Assembly (NCBI GenBank): GCA_037962975.1
Contig: CM075670.1
Span: 156,306,501 to 156,370,500, forward strand
Length of the DNA: 64,000 nucleotides
Source: Clitoria ternatea
Lineage: Eukaryota; Streptophyta; Magnoliopsida; Fabales; Fabaceae
Direction of reading: 5' to 3'
Numbering within the stretch: the first letter of the stretch is position 1; each line of letters starts with the position of its first letter. Position numbers and translations under genes: made by a program. Below are positions 13,140 through 23,717 of the stretch, in pieces. The notes under the pieces are model-generated. The model saw nothing but the letters and a program-made list of their open reading frames with translations. It searched no databases and was not told where the DNA came from.

Positions 13140-13830
13140 ATGATTTCAAACAATTTGAAATCTTTAATTTTGAAACGGCCAAGATTTAACTTTTAAACCT
13201 TATCTTTTGACCCTTACAATTATCCTAAAATAGGAATAGTCAAAGTTTAACTTTTAAACCTTATCTCTAGAGTCTCAACAATCATCCTAATTTTTAGGAA
13301 CGATCAAGGTTTAAATTTTAGACCTTATCTCTAGAGTTCAAGATATTTTATTTCGAATCCTATTAAATTTGATAAAGATCTTATCTTTAATTTGTAACTT
13401 TTACAAATCCTATCAAATTTATTAAGGATTAAATATTTGATTTTAAAATTATTAAATTTAATAAAGATCTTATCTTCTATTTGTAACAATTACAAATCAT
13501 ATTAAATTTAATAAATATGAATCAATTTGTAACTCCTACAAATCATATTAATTTTAAAAAGATCACATATGATGCAAATCCTATTAAAATTAATAAGAAT
13601 AAATTATTTAAATTTGTAACTCTTACAAATCACATTAATTTTAAAAGGATCACAAACAATGCAAATCTTATTAAAATTAATAAGAATAAATTATTTAAAT
13701 TTGTAACTCTTACAAACTTTAATTTTAACAAATAATTAAAAATTTGATTTGTAACTTTTACAAATCGAATTTAAAATATAATATTAAAATCAAATAATTT
13801 ATTTGTAACATTTACAAATAAATAAAATAC
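13140..13830. repeat. AT-rich repeats with TTTGTAAC...TTACAAA hairpins
   Basis: The inverted-repeat phrase TTTGTAAC-NN-TTACAAA occurs about seven times between 13390 and 13825. Two adjacent units of about 90 bp (13523-13610 and 13613-13700) are nearly identical. Just upstream, 13180-13330 repeats a phrase TTTAACTTTTAAACCTTATC about three times. The array lies between the primer site and pol, in the leader or gag position of the element. Confidence 0.8.
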
Positions 13831-14334
13831 CATTACGGCTAGGTTTCAACTTTTGAATCTTAGTTTTCATTATGGCTAGAGTTTAACTCTTAAACTTTCT
13901 AAACACAATCTCACATGAACAATTCATATTAGAAAAGAGAAAGCATATAGACGTCATTGCATACAACCCTTGATTTCAATTTAATTAAATAAACATAAAA
14001 CATGCCTTATAATTAGAACACATATAAAACAATCACCATTGCAACATACAACATGTTCATATAATAAAGCACATCTCAAAAACATGTTCTTTAATTAAAA
14101 TATTGAGAAAAACAATCAATATACATAAAACAAAAATAAAATGATATTAGCTTTCAAAAGGTGCAACCTTTGCAACATATCTCAAAAAAAATGCAACCTT
14201 TGCAAGATATATATATAAAAATACAACCTTTGCAAAAGGATTCAACCTTTATAATTCTTTTCATAAAAGAAATTTTATTTTATTTTTACATGTTCTTTAA
14301 ACAAACATTTGCCCAAAACACGGTTTTGCAACCA

Positions 14335-14347
14335 GGCTCTGATACCA
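14335..14347 (-). other. Primer-binding site (initiator tRNA-Met)
   Basis: The minus strand reads TGGTATCAGAGCC one base after the end of the 5' LTR. This is the standard plant copia primer site. Confidence 0.9.
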
Positions 14348-14348
14348 C

Positions 14349-15629
14349 TGTTAGGGAATCCCTAGTGTATGTGCAGCGGAAATACAAGGATTCCTATAGG
14401 ATTTGCAAAGTACCATGTTTCAAAGCATAAGACAAACACACAAAAAAAATTGTGTTTTAGGATTACCTCTTGAAGAATATCGAAGCAATTGTAGCCTCGT
14501 CCTTTAGGAGTCCACACGAGTACTCCCACCAGAAATGCTACACCTTTCAAATGCTAGTTTGACGGCGTGTAGCTTTTTTGCAACTTTTGTGTATTTTGTG
14601 TCTCTTTTTGGGTAGCTGCCTATGAGCATCTTATGCTCTATTTATAGGCTTAGGTTTGACCTAATTTGCTCTCTAAAGAGTGGGCTCCTTACTCATTCTA
14701 AATAAGTTAGGCCCAATAGTCTTATTTTAGTCCAACTAAAATAAAAAGCTATTTTCTGATGGGCTTACTCTATGTGTGTGACCCTATAGATAAAATACTC
14801 AGTTATATTAATAATAAACTATTTTATTATTAATATAAAATAAGAGCGGCATCTAGCAATGCATCATTATGTCCCAATATTATTTATTAACAACATAACC
14901 TATAAGTGATAATTATTTTATATGTTTGTTCCTTTTGTCACGATATCCTAATTGGGCCCAAGGCATGGTCGTGTCATCCTTGTATGGTCCAATTTATTTT
15001 ACTTGATACCGGAGTAGACTTTATCCGAATAAATATCTAATATTTATTCTTTCTAGCATGGCTATGCATTTCCTTAGTCTCACTCCATCAAGTGGCCTAT
15101 AGATATCACTCATGTCACATAGGAGAGACAAATCTCATCTACATCACTCACATCCCTCTGCATAATTTGTACATTGCCTAACCACAACCTTTATAGTCCT
15201 CTTATTACAGAAGACGTTTGATTGTATTAAAACAATAAACTCCTTATGTAGGAATCGTAGTGACTTCAGGTCAAAGGACTACATATACCATTATCACATT
15301 GAGAATCGTTTATGACATTCATGTAACGACCCATGCAACGTTTTCATGGTGGGTCTGTCCAGTACATCATTACTCTTAATGTGTACCCGTGTGAAGACTT
15401 GATATCATTTATATCCATGATCTGTGAGATCAGATCATGAGTACACTCACACACTAGTCTTAATGTATTTACATGTCCCCACGTAAATACTTGACTAGGG
15501 ACATTTTAAGAATAACTCTTATATGACCTATTACTCCAAGGATAAATAAAGGTTGTTAAACTATTTAACAAAAAATGACTTATTCAAAATGATGCGACCT
15601 ATATAGGCTTTTAGTGCATATTTTCAATA
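14349..15629 (-). repeat. 5' LTR of copia-type element
   Basis: It pairs with 7393-8673. The plus strand starts TGTTAGGGAATCCC, and its last base is followed at once by the GATGG duplication. A TATAAATA is present on the minus strand at 14639-14646. Confidence 0.9.
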
Positions 15630-16645
15630 GATGGAACAACTAATCTTGATTCTTGGTGTTGGATTAATGAAGCAGGAGGTGTTTACACAACCAAGAATGG
15701 TTATACTTGGTTGTTGAAGGATGGGTGCCATGATCAGCTTCCTTTACAGGTTGAGTGTATTTGGAAGTTACCAATTAGAGAAAAAATGAAATTCATGTTG
15801 TGGTTGATTTACCATAATGCTCTGCCTACTAATTCTCGAAGGTTCCACAAGAAAATGCCATTATCTAGAACTTGTGCCAGTTGTTCAAGTCATGATAAAG
15901 ATGTGAATCATTGTCTTAGGGTAGCCCATTTTCTATAGAAGTATGGTTTTGGCTTGGGATGCCAGTGGAGGTATATAATTTTTTGGATGATTCTTTATGG
16001 TGGATTTATGATTTGGTTCGTAGCAAGGATGGTCTAAGGTTTGTTACTATTTTCTAGTGATTATGGAGATAGAGGAATGAAAGGATATTTGGTGATAGTA
16101 AATGGGATGTTCAATATGTCATTACATGATTCATTCTATTTTTAATGATGGTTCTATCTTGTGGTCGCCTAAATTGTAGAAGGAATTTGCTTCTTTCAAA
16201 GATAAGCGTTGGGAATCACCTTCAGGTATCGTTAAAATGAATGCGGATGAAAGTTGTAGAAATGGTTTAATCTCAATAAAGGGAGTTTTGAGAAATCATA
16301 AAGCAAAATGGCTGGTTATTTTCTTGTCATATGGTGGTCAAGGTGATTCTTTGCTTGTATAATTGCCTATTAAGCTTGGTTTATAGTTAGCACAAAGAAA
16401 AGGTGTGACTTCAATTATTGTTGAATCAAATTCTTAGGATGTTTTGTGATTGAATGTTGATGGTGTTACTTGTCAAGGGAGGCTTGGTTTGACACATTCG
16501 ATTTTTAATGATAAGTATTTTCCTTGTTAATTTCTGTCGCATTTTTAGGGAGATGAACATTTTAGCCGATGTTTTACCCATGTCATTTCTTATGATTGAG
16601 ATTTTAGTTTGTTAAATTCACTGCCTCTTGCAGTAAAGGGGTTGT
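15630..16645 (+). pseudogene. LINE remnant, downstream part (zf-RVT and RNase H-like)
   Basis: After the GATGG duplication the LINE reading resumes. Residues from about 15650 to 15938 include the phrases TTKNGYTWLLKDGC, CIWKLPIREKMKFMLWLIYH and RTCASCSSHDKDVNHCL, typical of the zinc-binding (zf-RVT) region after the reverse transcriptase of plant L1 LINEs. Near 16230 the phrase KMNADESCRNG and then GVLRNHKAKWL resemble the plant LINE RNase H-like domain. Several stops interrupt it, so it is a relic. It joins 6129-7392 across the copia-type insertion. The 3' end and poly(A) tail are not clear. Confidence 0.7.
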
Positions 16646-17741
16646 TGGTGTTAGACTGTTTTGTTTAGTTCTTTTCTTTTCTATTTTTTTAAAACAAAAC
16701 ACTACAAGTTAGAAACTCTTGATTATTTATGCAATTTCTTTTTTTTTATTGATTATAGAATGAATAACGTGCAAACATTTTTTTGTGTTAGTCTGCTAAG
16801 TAAAGCAAATGAGTATTTAGGGGCTGATCTAACTTTATTTAGGTCGAAAACAATTTTAGATACGAAAATATTTTTTATGATAAAAAAACTATCATATATT
16901 GTAACTAATTTTTACATCACTAAAATATTAATAATATAATTAATGGGATAACTTATTAATTTTTGAAACTTAATATCACTAGTATAATAATGACGTGAGA
17001 ATTGGTGACAATCAAAAATGATTTTTTTATCACAAATATATATTTTCTCATAGTGTTTAAATTTATTTTTACACTTTATGAAATACAAAATTATTTATTA
17101 AATATGTCGTAATTAAAATTTTTTTATTGACAATAAAATCAATTGTTTTTAATTATTATTGTTGAGATATTGTTAGTTACTAATAAGTCTATTAATTTTA
17201 ATTTTGAACAACTTCTTTTCAATTGAAGCAATAGTTACTGAAATTTCATCTTGATATGGAAGATCAGCCCTACAAATTAGACTAACTCCTAATATTATAC
17301 AAGTTAACTTTTAAAAAAATTCAAACTTTACATTTTGGCAAAAATATTAATATATATTAAATAATTATTAGTTGAACTATAAACTAAGGTGGAGATCAAA
17401 GTATACAATATTTGACATGAATGTTTTATAATTTATAGTAGTTTTTTAGTTTTTTTAGAATTAATGGGACTCATATAACAACTTACGCATATCCCTTAAT
17501 TAATTGAGCTAGTCTTGACATGTATAATATGTTTAGAATCAATGACTTGTTTTATAGAAAATTTTTTAAAAAAATTTCCCAAATATAATTTATTACTTTG
17601 CTAAAACAAGTTTAATTAAATACTTAACTATTTAATATTTAATTCATATATGTGTTGGTTGGGGGTAGAACGTTATGGTTAACAAAAGTTCCTGTATTCA
17701 GTTTCAAGACCCAGTTACATTTTCATGACTCAAATTTGGCA
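16646..17741. other. AT-rich intergenic stretch
   Basis: Long runs of A and T, no convincing reading frame, no terminal repeats. A 92-codon plus-strand ORF at 16661-16939 has low-complexity composition and I do not regard it as a gene. Confidence 0.4.
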
Positions 17742-20062
17742 AAAAATACAAGTTTGGCTGTGGATGAAAAGCCACTTCGTAGAATCGCAGATTCCTTCAA
17801 AGAGGTTGCAAATGTTGTTTGTCGCTTCTTCTGATGATGGCTCAGAGCTCGACCACCTTGTTGTTTTCTCTCGTGCTTGTGCTTTCGTGGCTCCTCTTTT
17901 TTGGTTGTGTTGGCTTACTTCAAGTTCATAGAGATGGATTACGTTACCAAGGTACATGCTATGCTATTTCTTGTTCAAACTAATATGGAAATTATAATTG
18001 GAGATTTTTTTTAATTTGTTTTTTATTTTTTATTTTTATTAATACACTTTTAATTCAAGTGTTTAAATTTAAACATAGATGTTCTCAATTAGGGTTAATG
18101 TTACCAACATAGATGTTCTAATGTTCCAAAGCTTAATCTATTAAAAGTGTTGCCAACACCATAGAAAACACTACTAATTAATTTACACATCTATGGGTTA
18201 GTGTTACCAACACCTTCAAATTTTGTAAATTAACACACTTAAGATGTTTTAAATTAATATGTGATAGAATAATTGTATTTATTTCAATAAAGAAATTATT
18301 TTTAGTAACCTAAACTCAACTTTTGAAACTAATTAAGATTAAGAAAAATCTTAAATTAATGATTTAGATGTCGTACTATAGTCCCATCTGGGGTGTGCTT
18401 GATATACTTGTTTTAAAAATAAACAGGTTAAGGATTTAGCAGAAGCATCAAAGTCGTTCGGGACATTAGAAGAAATTAATGGTTGATGAAGATGTGCAAA
18501 CAAGTAGTGCTAGAATTACAAGGGAGCCATTCCAGAAATCTTTTGAAAATAAAACGTGGACATGACTTTCTCAAGATTCTCTTTGAGCAAATTCTAGTTA
18601 CTCCTCATCCTTCACTAATTGTTACTTGTCATTATCTTCATCCTTCATGTCACTATCGTCTGGAAAATGAAAAAGGAAATTTCAAGGCTAGCTGCTAGAC
18701 AACAATGATTATATAGGAAGGAAAATGTCAAAAGAAAGTGGAAATTGGATCACATTTTCCACCTAGCAATTTTATAATCCAAGTGGAAGTGCCTTTCTAT
18801 GTGGAAAAAGTTAGCGGTTGACATAGGTGTCAAACTCAATTATTTAAAGTGAGATTCATAATTTAGTAAAAATAATTTATATTTTAAAATTTATTTTATT
18901 ATCTTGACACTATTAATTATTCTAAATTTACTTTTAAAATACCATTCTAGCCACGAGTCACCATTATTTATATTAGAAATAAAAGTAGAATATTTACTCC
19001 TAGTTAATTTTTTAATAGATTAAAATTAGCAATTAATTTGTTAGTTTTGTTAAAAATTAAAATCAAACTCATGACGTTTCCCCTGGTTATTGTCTTTTCA
19101 CTAAACCATTTTATTACTTTCTATTTACTCTGCTCGTGAATATTCACTTCCTTACGTGCGGTTATTTATTAAACTAAACTTTGAAGATTCAAGGAAGTTA
19201 GGCTGATAAAATGCAGGATAATTTTAGAGAATATTTGTAAAATTTGAAACTAAATCATATTTTCTTATTCAGAAGTACTTTAATTCAAAGTAAATAAGTT
19301 AACTTTTTTTCTTTGTTGCAAAATTGAACCTTGTCCTTAAATTCTGTGCTGAAATGGAATACATACTTAAATGAATATTTTAATCAATGCAATCATCAAC
19401 AAGATAAGATTTTTCTTATTACTGAAAATTATATTAAACTTAAGTTGAAAATCATCAAAATATAATTTCTAATAAAAACTTTCTAAATCTTCTTATCATG
19501 TGTACACACTAGAAAAACTGATATTCAAATTAAGGAACCGTTTTCCTATTTTGAGCTCATGCTTCTTATGCACAAGAACCAGAAAGTAAATCAAGTCCTT
19601 ATATATATCTTGTGCCAGGGGAAATTCCATTAGGGAAGCAGTTTCCCAGGCTTACACACAAATATTTGACTCATATCATGGTTGGGCTCTTAGAAAGGAA
19701 GTTGCTGCAAGGATACATCACATCCCTACAAAGCAGCAGTTATTTAAGAAACCTAGTGAAGATGGTAAGTATAGTATTTGCAACTTGTAATTAGTTTGGT
19801 TTAAGTGTTTTAATTAAAGTTGATATCACCTGCATTCTGAGGTTTAGGCATGTTAAATGTCGATCCTCATAATTTGGTATCATAGGTTTAACAATATTAA
19901 TTATGCTGTTATGATGATGCTTATGTCTCCTTTAATTTATTCTTTATTGGTTTTTTGTTCCAGAGTGCAACCTAAATGCAAACGTATATCTTGGCATCCC
20001 CACCTTTGCTGCAACGCATCGATAAATTTTTTCTTGAAAGAGAACTGGGTATAGATTGGTGA
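17742..20062 (+). pseudogene. ACD11: ACD11-like glycolipid-transfer (GLTP) domain pseudogene
   Basis: Four exon-like blocks fit the plant ACD11 family, cytosolic ceramide-1-phosphate transfer proteins that restrain cell death. Block 1 (about 17757-17951) gives DEKPLRRIADSFKEVANVV, then FSRACAFVAPLF and IEMDYVTK, ending at a good donor (AAG/GTACATG). Block 2 (18427 to about 18598) gives VKDLAEASKSFGTL and GSHSRNLLKIKRGHDFLKIL. Block 3 (19619-19764) reads AVSQAYTQIFDSYHGWALRK and ends at GATG/GTAAGT. Block 4 (19964-20062) ends FFLERELGIDW and TGA. Known ACD11 proteins end in a similar GIDW. Single-base frameshifts break block 1 (near 17815 and 17900), block 2 (near 18500) and block 4 (near 20010), and no convincing start codon leads into block 1. 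Splice sites kept in place suggest decay of a once normal gene, not a retrocopy. The family call is from memory of its motifs. Confidence 0.75.
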
Positions 20063-21169
20063 ACCTTCTATTGTATATTGTATTCTGTTTAAACAAATTC
20101 TAGTATTGTATAATGCAATCCTCATGGGATGTCATTGATGCTACTGATCAAGTACCTTGGAATGTAGGTGTTTTAATTTCCATGAATAATTAGCCGAAGT
20201 ATTTTGGTTCTCATTTGTTTGTAACCTTGGCGATAGATGATAATTTATTAGGTTTATGAGTTGTGGCCAACAATAAGCCAACTAGTCTTAAATTTAGGAA
20301 AATAATCATACTCCAAAAATAACAAGTAGAAAATAAACGAATGTGCGTAAAATAAGAAATAACAACACCATCCTCAAACCATATGAAAAATAGATAAATT
20401 GTTCTAGTCTGCAACATGAATAGAATCACCATATATACAAGATATTATCCACTTTATCTATTGCAAGTCTCACATTTGTACTTGTAAAAGGCATTTTAAT
20501 GATATGAGAGACAGAGTATTTATAAAATACACTTGACTCAATACAGGGCCTATGCTTGTAGGATGCGAGCTATTAGCTTTTGAAAATTAACTAATTATCA
20601 GCTGATGTTCGGGCTAGAAGCCCCAACAATATAAAACCAAGGAAAAAATTAGAGATGTTTCACCATACTAAATTTTCCCTACTACTTTTCAAGTAAGAAT
20701 GGATAATTCTAAATAAAGAGAAATTATTGGATTGTCTGTTTCCCCACAATTTTGTTCCAGCTCAGAAACTGGAAAACCCCTCCTAAATTCAAATGCATCT
20801 TGTATGGCAATATGAACTTGAAACAGATCCTATCAGGAACAAATTATCAGCATCAGTATGCAATGGGATTCACGACAGAAAGAAACAATACCCCTCTTCG
20901 AACTCCCAAGTCCAAAGTCCAATATCTCAATGCAGGGGACATGAATTTGCCACACAACAAACGTCCAAATCTACCGCTTCAGGAGCATGCTACAGCCACT
21001 TCACTTCAAGCAGCACATTTAGTTGCAACCAAGTTCATGAGATGGCTATTACATAAAATGCTTTGCCTCAGCAGCCATAGATTAACAGCATTAGAAGAAC
21101 CCTTATAGAAGGCGTATTTACAAATGATTTCTGCTTGACATGGATGTACAGCAACTATTATGTTTCCTG
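20063..21169. other. Spacer between two pseudogenes
   Basis: This is the shared downstream flank of the ACD11-like (+) and PPR (-) pseudogenes, which converge here. A 118-codon plus-strand ORF (20752-21108) matches no family I recognise and overlaps another frame of similar quality. It probably lies in former 3' untranslated DNA. Confidence 0.35.
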
Positions 21170-22377
21170 TCATCTTAAAGGGCTAACAACCCAGCCTGTA
21201 CTTGGGTTCTGCCTGCGAACTCTTAACTTCCCATGTCCACCACTCTGTAACCGTTCAAGCACAGCAATGTAATTGAATCTGGTGTCAATCCTTGCTGCTT
21301 CAGTTTTGCATAAAGGTCCACCGCCTCGGCTGTTCTTCCACATCTTTCAAGACAATCAAGTAAAATATTAGTTAGGAGTGCATTCTTCAGAAAGCATTTC
21401 ATCAAACAACCTACATGCCATCTCAACTTTATCTGTCTTGCCAAAGTACTCAATAAGAGTACTATAAGTTGCCACATCCGGATTTAATCCTCTCTTGCAT
21501 CTCTTTAAATCTCATGTGAGCTTCATCAACATCCCCATTCTTTCCAAGGCAATTGATCATACAGTTGTAGGAAACAAACATCAGGCTCACAATTGCTATT
21601 CTCTAGTTCTTCAAATACTTAAACAGCACTGTCTACTCTTCCAGCCCTGCCAAAGCTGGAGATCAGAATATTGTACGTAACTATGTCTGGTGGAGGGCCA
21701 TCTTGTTTCATCTTTTCATAAAGATCGTGGATGTGTGATATTTGCTTCAACCTGCCAAGAGCTGTGAATACTGTATTGTACATGATAGTATCAGGGGTTA
21801 TACCCTTTTCATGTATTTTATTCAGATGGTCTATTGCTTTTGTCATTTTACCAGTAACATGGACATGTAAGCATCTCTGTCACCCTTGTCATGGAAATTC
21901 CACATGTTGCAAAATAACCTATGTGCTTCAGAATCATGGCCCAATTTGCTTAAAGTCCTAACAAAATATGCATACATCTGCTTATTCATATATTTCTTTG
22001 ACAACTCCAAAATGTTGTCAAGCTTATGAAGATGACCTTCAGCAACCAGAAGATTCAGAAGCAAACAATACGTAAACTCATTAGGCTGACAACCATTCTC
22101 CACCATCTTTAAGAAAAAGCAGGATGGCCTTGTCAACCAGCCTGCCCTTGGTAAGTGCCTCAAACATTGTATTATAAGCAATCAAATTAAGAGTGTAGCC
22201 ATTTGCTAACAACACCTGAAAAAGAGCCAATGCCTCATCAGTTTTGCCAGATTTCCCAGATTTCCCAGTCATTCTGATCATAATAGTGTAAGTGAACACA
22301 TCAGACTCACAATGCCTCCGCTTCATATCCTCAAAAACTTTATTCGCATTATCCACCTGCCAAAATACCGCATACAC
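21170..22377 (-). pseudogene. ABO5: P-type PPR protein pseudogene (ABO5/At1g51965-like, C-terminal half)
   Basis: The minus strand encodes successive 35-residue pentatricopeptide repeats: FTYTIMIRMTGKSGK, LNLIAYNTMFEALTKGRLVD, CQPNEFTYCLLLNLLVAEG, ITPDTIMYNTVFTALGRLKQ, PPDIVTYNILISSFGRAGRV and a last ILLDCLERCGRTAEAVDLY. The tail GHGKLRVRRQNPSTGWVVSP ends at TGA (21170-21172). Order and tail resemble my memory of At1g51965 (ABO5), a mitochondrial PPR protein for intron splicing. P-type PPR proteins bind organelle RNA one base per repeat. Frame changes occur near 22125, 21855 and 21265, and stops lie between 21480 and 21620. The N-terminal half and transit peptide are absent; the homology starts after TTTTGGCAG, which could be an old splice acceptor or a truncation point. 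Confidence 0.7.
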
Positions 22378-22632
22378 ACAATAACCTTCTCAACACCTAA
22401 ATGAAAATTACATGGAGCTAGAATATCAGTACAGAGTTGTGTGTGTTATTTTGTGCTCTTATCTTTCATTCTCTTAATTCTTTTTTTCTCACAACTATTA
22501 CTCTAAATATTTTTCATGTAGTCAAACTGAATGTCCAAGATTCCCAAAGAGATATCTGATTTGGTTGGAAGGATTTTTTTATTTAAGGTTGATATGAAAA
22601 CATCTTCAAACTCTAATTTAGAACCTTCTTAT

Positions 22633-22720
22633 TAATAGACACACAAATAGAAAGTAGTCAAATAGAAAATAGTTAGTTAGCTATTTTTTATTTGACTACT
22701 TTCTATTTGTGTGTCTATTA
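22633..22720. repeat. Near-perfect 40-bp inverted repeat (hairpin)
   Basis: The left arm (22633-22672) and right arm (22681-22720) are complementary at 39 of 40 positions and are separated by the 8-base loop TTAGTTAG. The arms start and end with TAATAGACAC and GTGTCTATTA. It could be a foldback transposon or the stem of a small-RNA precursor. No target duplication is obvious. Confidence 0.9.
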
Positions 22721-23717
22721 CTTATCGTGTAAAGAAGATAACGTCTAACACTTTGCTTATTGAGAAATTCAAACTTGCTAGTGTTTGTAAGGTAAGTATT
22801 TGTCACCTAATCTATCAAACATAGATTCACTTTTTGCTAGATTTAAACTTTGTGTTTTATTACTTCAAGAGCTCTTCTTCTAGAGATCCATCTGTTAGTT
22901 TCCTAAAGAGTCATTCTGCTGAATTGATTGGAAAGTCTATGCCTTCTAAGGCATAACTTTCTTTTATTGAGTGGTTAACTTATTTAGTGTCATATATTTA
23001 TTGTCTTGGATTAAATAAAGTAAACCTTTGGTGGTATAGGATTTGCTAGACCAGTTCACTCAAGTTAGTGGCAATAAGGATTCATGTAGTGGTGACAATT
23101 CCTTAACTCCTTCAAAAAGGTCACCTAATGATGTTGTTGATCTTGATGCAGATATTGATGCTACAAATGCAAGTTTAGCTTTTTTCATGGTCTAAGTTTA
23201 TGTATTGGTAATGTCAATTTAAGTTTAACTATTATAATGTTCATGAATCATATATTTTTCAGGTCTCCTTAAAGTTTTTAAATGCTAATTCGATTGATGT
23301 TGTTTCACATGATTTTGAACCAAAAGCTATCCATTATAATGACTCTATCCTAACTCCCGTCTTGTACTGTGGTTGATTTGTCAACTATTGATGCCCTTAG
23401 TTACATTAAGAGAACCATTAAGATTGAGAAGGATTGAGTTGTAAATACACAATGCCTTTGATCTATTTCTTTGGGAACAGTTTTGGTTCATTTTATGGTT
23501 TTATTTAAGCTTTTGTTTAGTTTCAATTTTGTGGGTTTGTTTATGAATTTTGTTTAAGTTGAAATGTTTGTGTTGTTTACAAGACTAATATCTATGCTTT
23601 CAAGTTGTGGATAAGTGTTACTTATCATTTTGAATTATCAATTAAGGTATTTAGGTTTATGTTGTCAATGGAGATGGGTTGGTTTTGATAAAATTATTCA
23701 TGGTATATTCATTCAAC
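22721..23717. other. AT-rich stretch, no gene seen
   Basis: I see no conserved reading frame or paired repeat. Short plus-strand phrases are interrupted by stops. It ends where a long-LTR-like start appears. Confidence 0.35.

Larger units (their letters stand above)
7393..15629 (-). mobile_element. Ty1/copia-type LTR retrotransposon, defective, TSD GATGG
   Basis: Two 1,281-bp LTRs (7393-8673 and 14349-15629) enclose 5.7 kb. The element is flanked by perfect GATGG copies (7388-7392 and 15630-15634). The minus-strand sequence next to the right LTR is TGGTATCAGAGC, complementary to the 3' end of initiator tRNA-Met, the usual copia primer. That sets the orientation: right LTR is the 5' LTR. A purine-rich AAGTGGGAGAT lies beside the left LTR. 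Pol remnants are present near the left end, but no long ORF survives. The target is the LINE remnant. LTR divergence is low (about 30 substitutions counted by eye). Confidence 0.9.

Noticed and set aside
20752..21108. 118-codon plus-strand ORF beside the PPR pseudogene
   Set aside because: No family match that I can recognise, competes with a second open frame, and lies in likely former 3' untranslated sequence.
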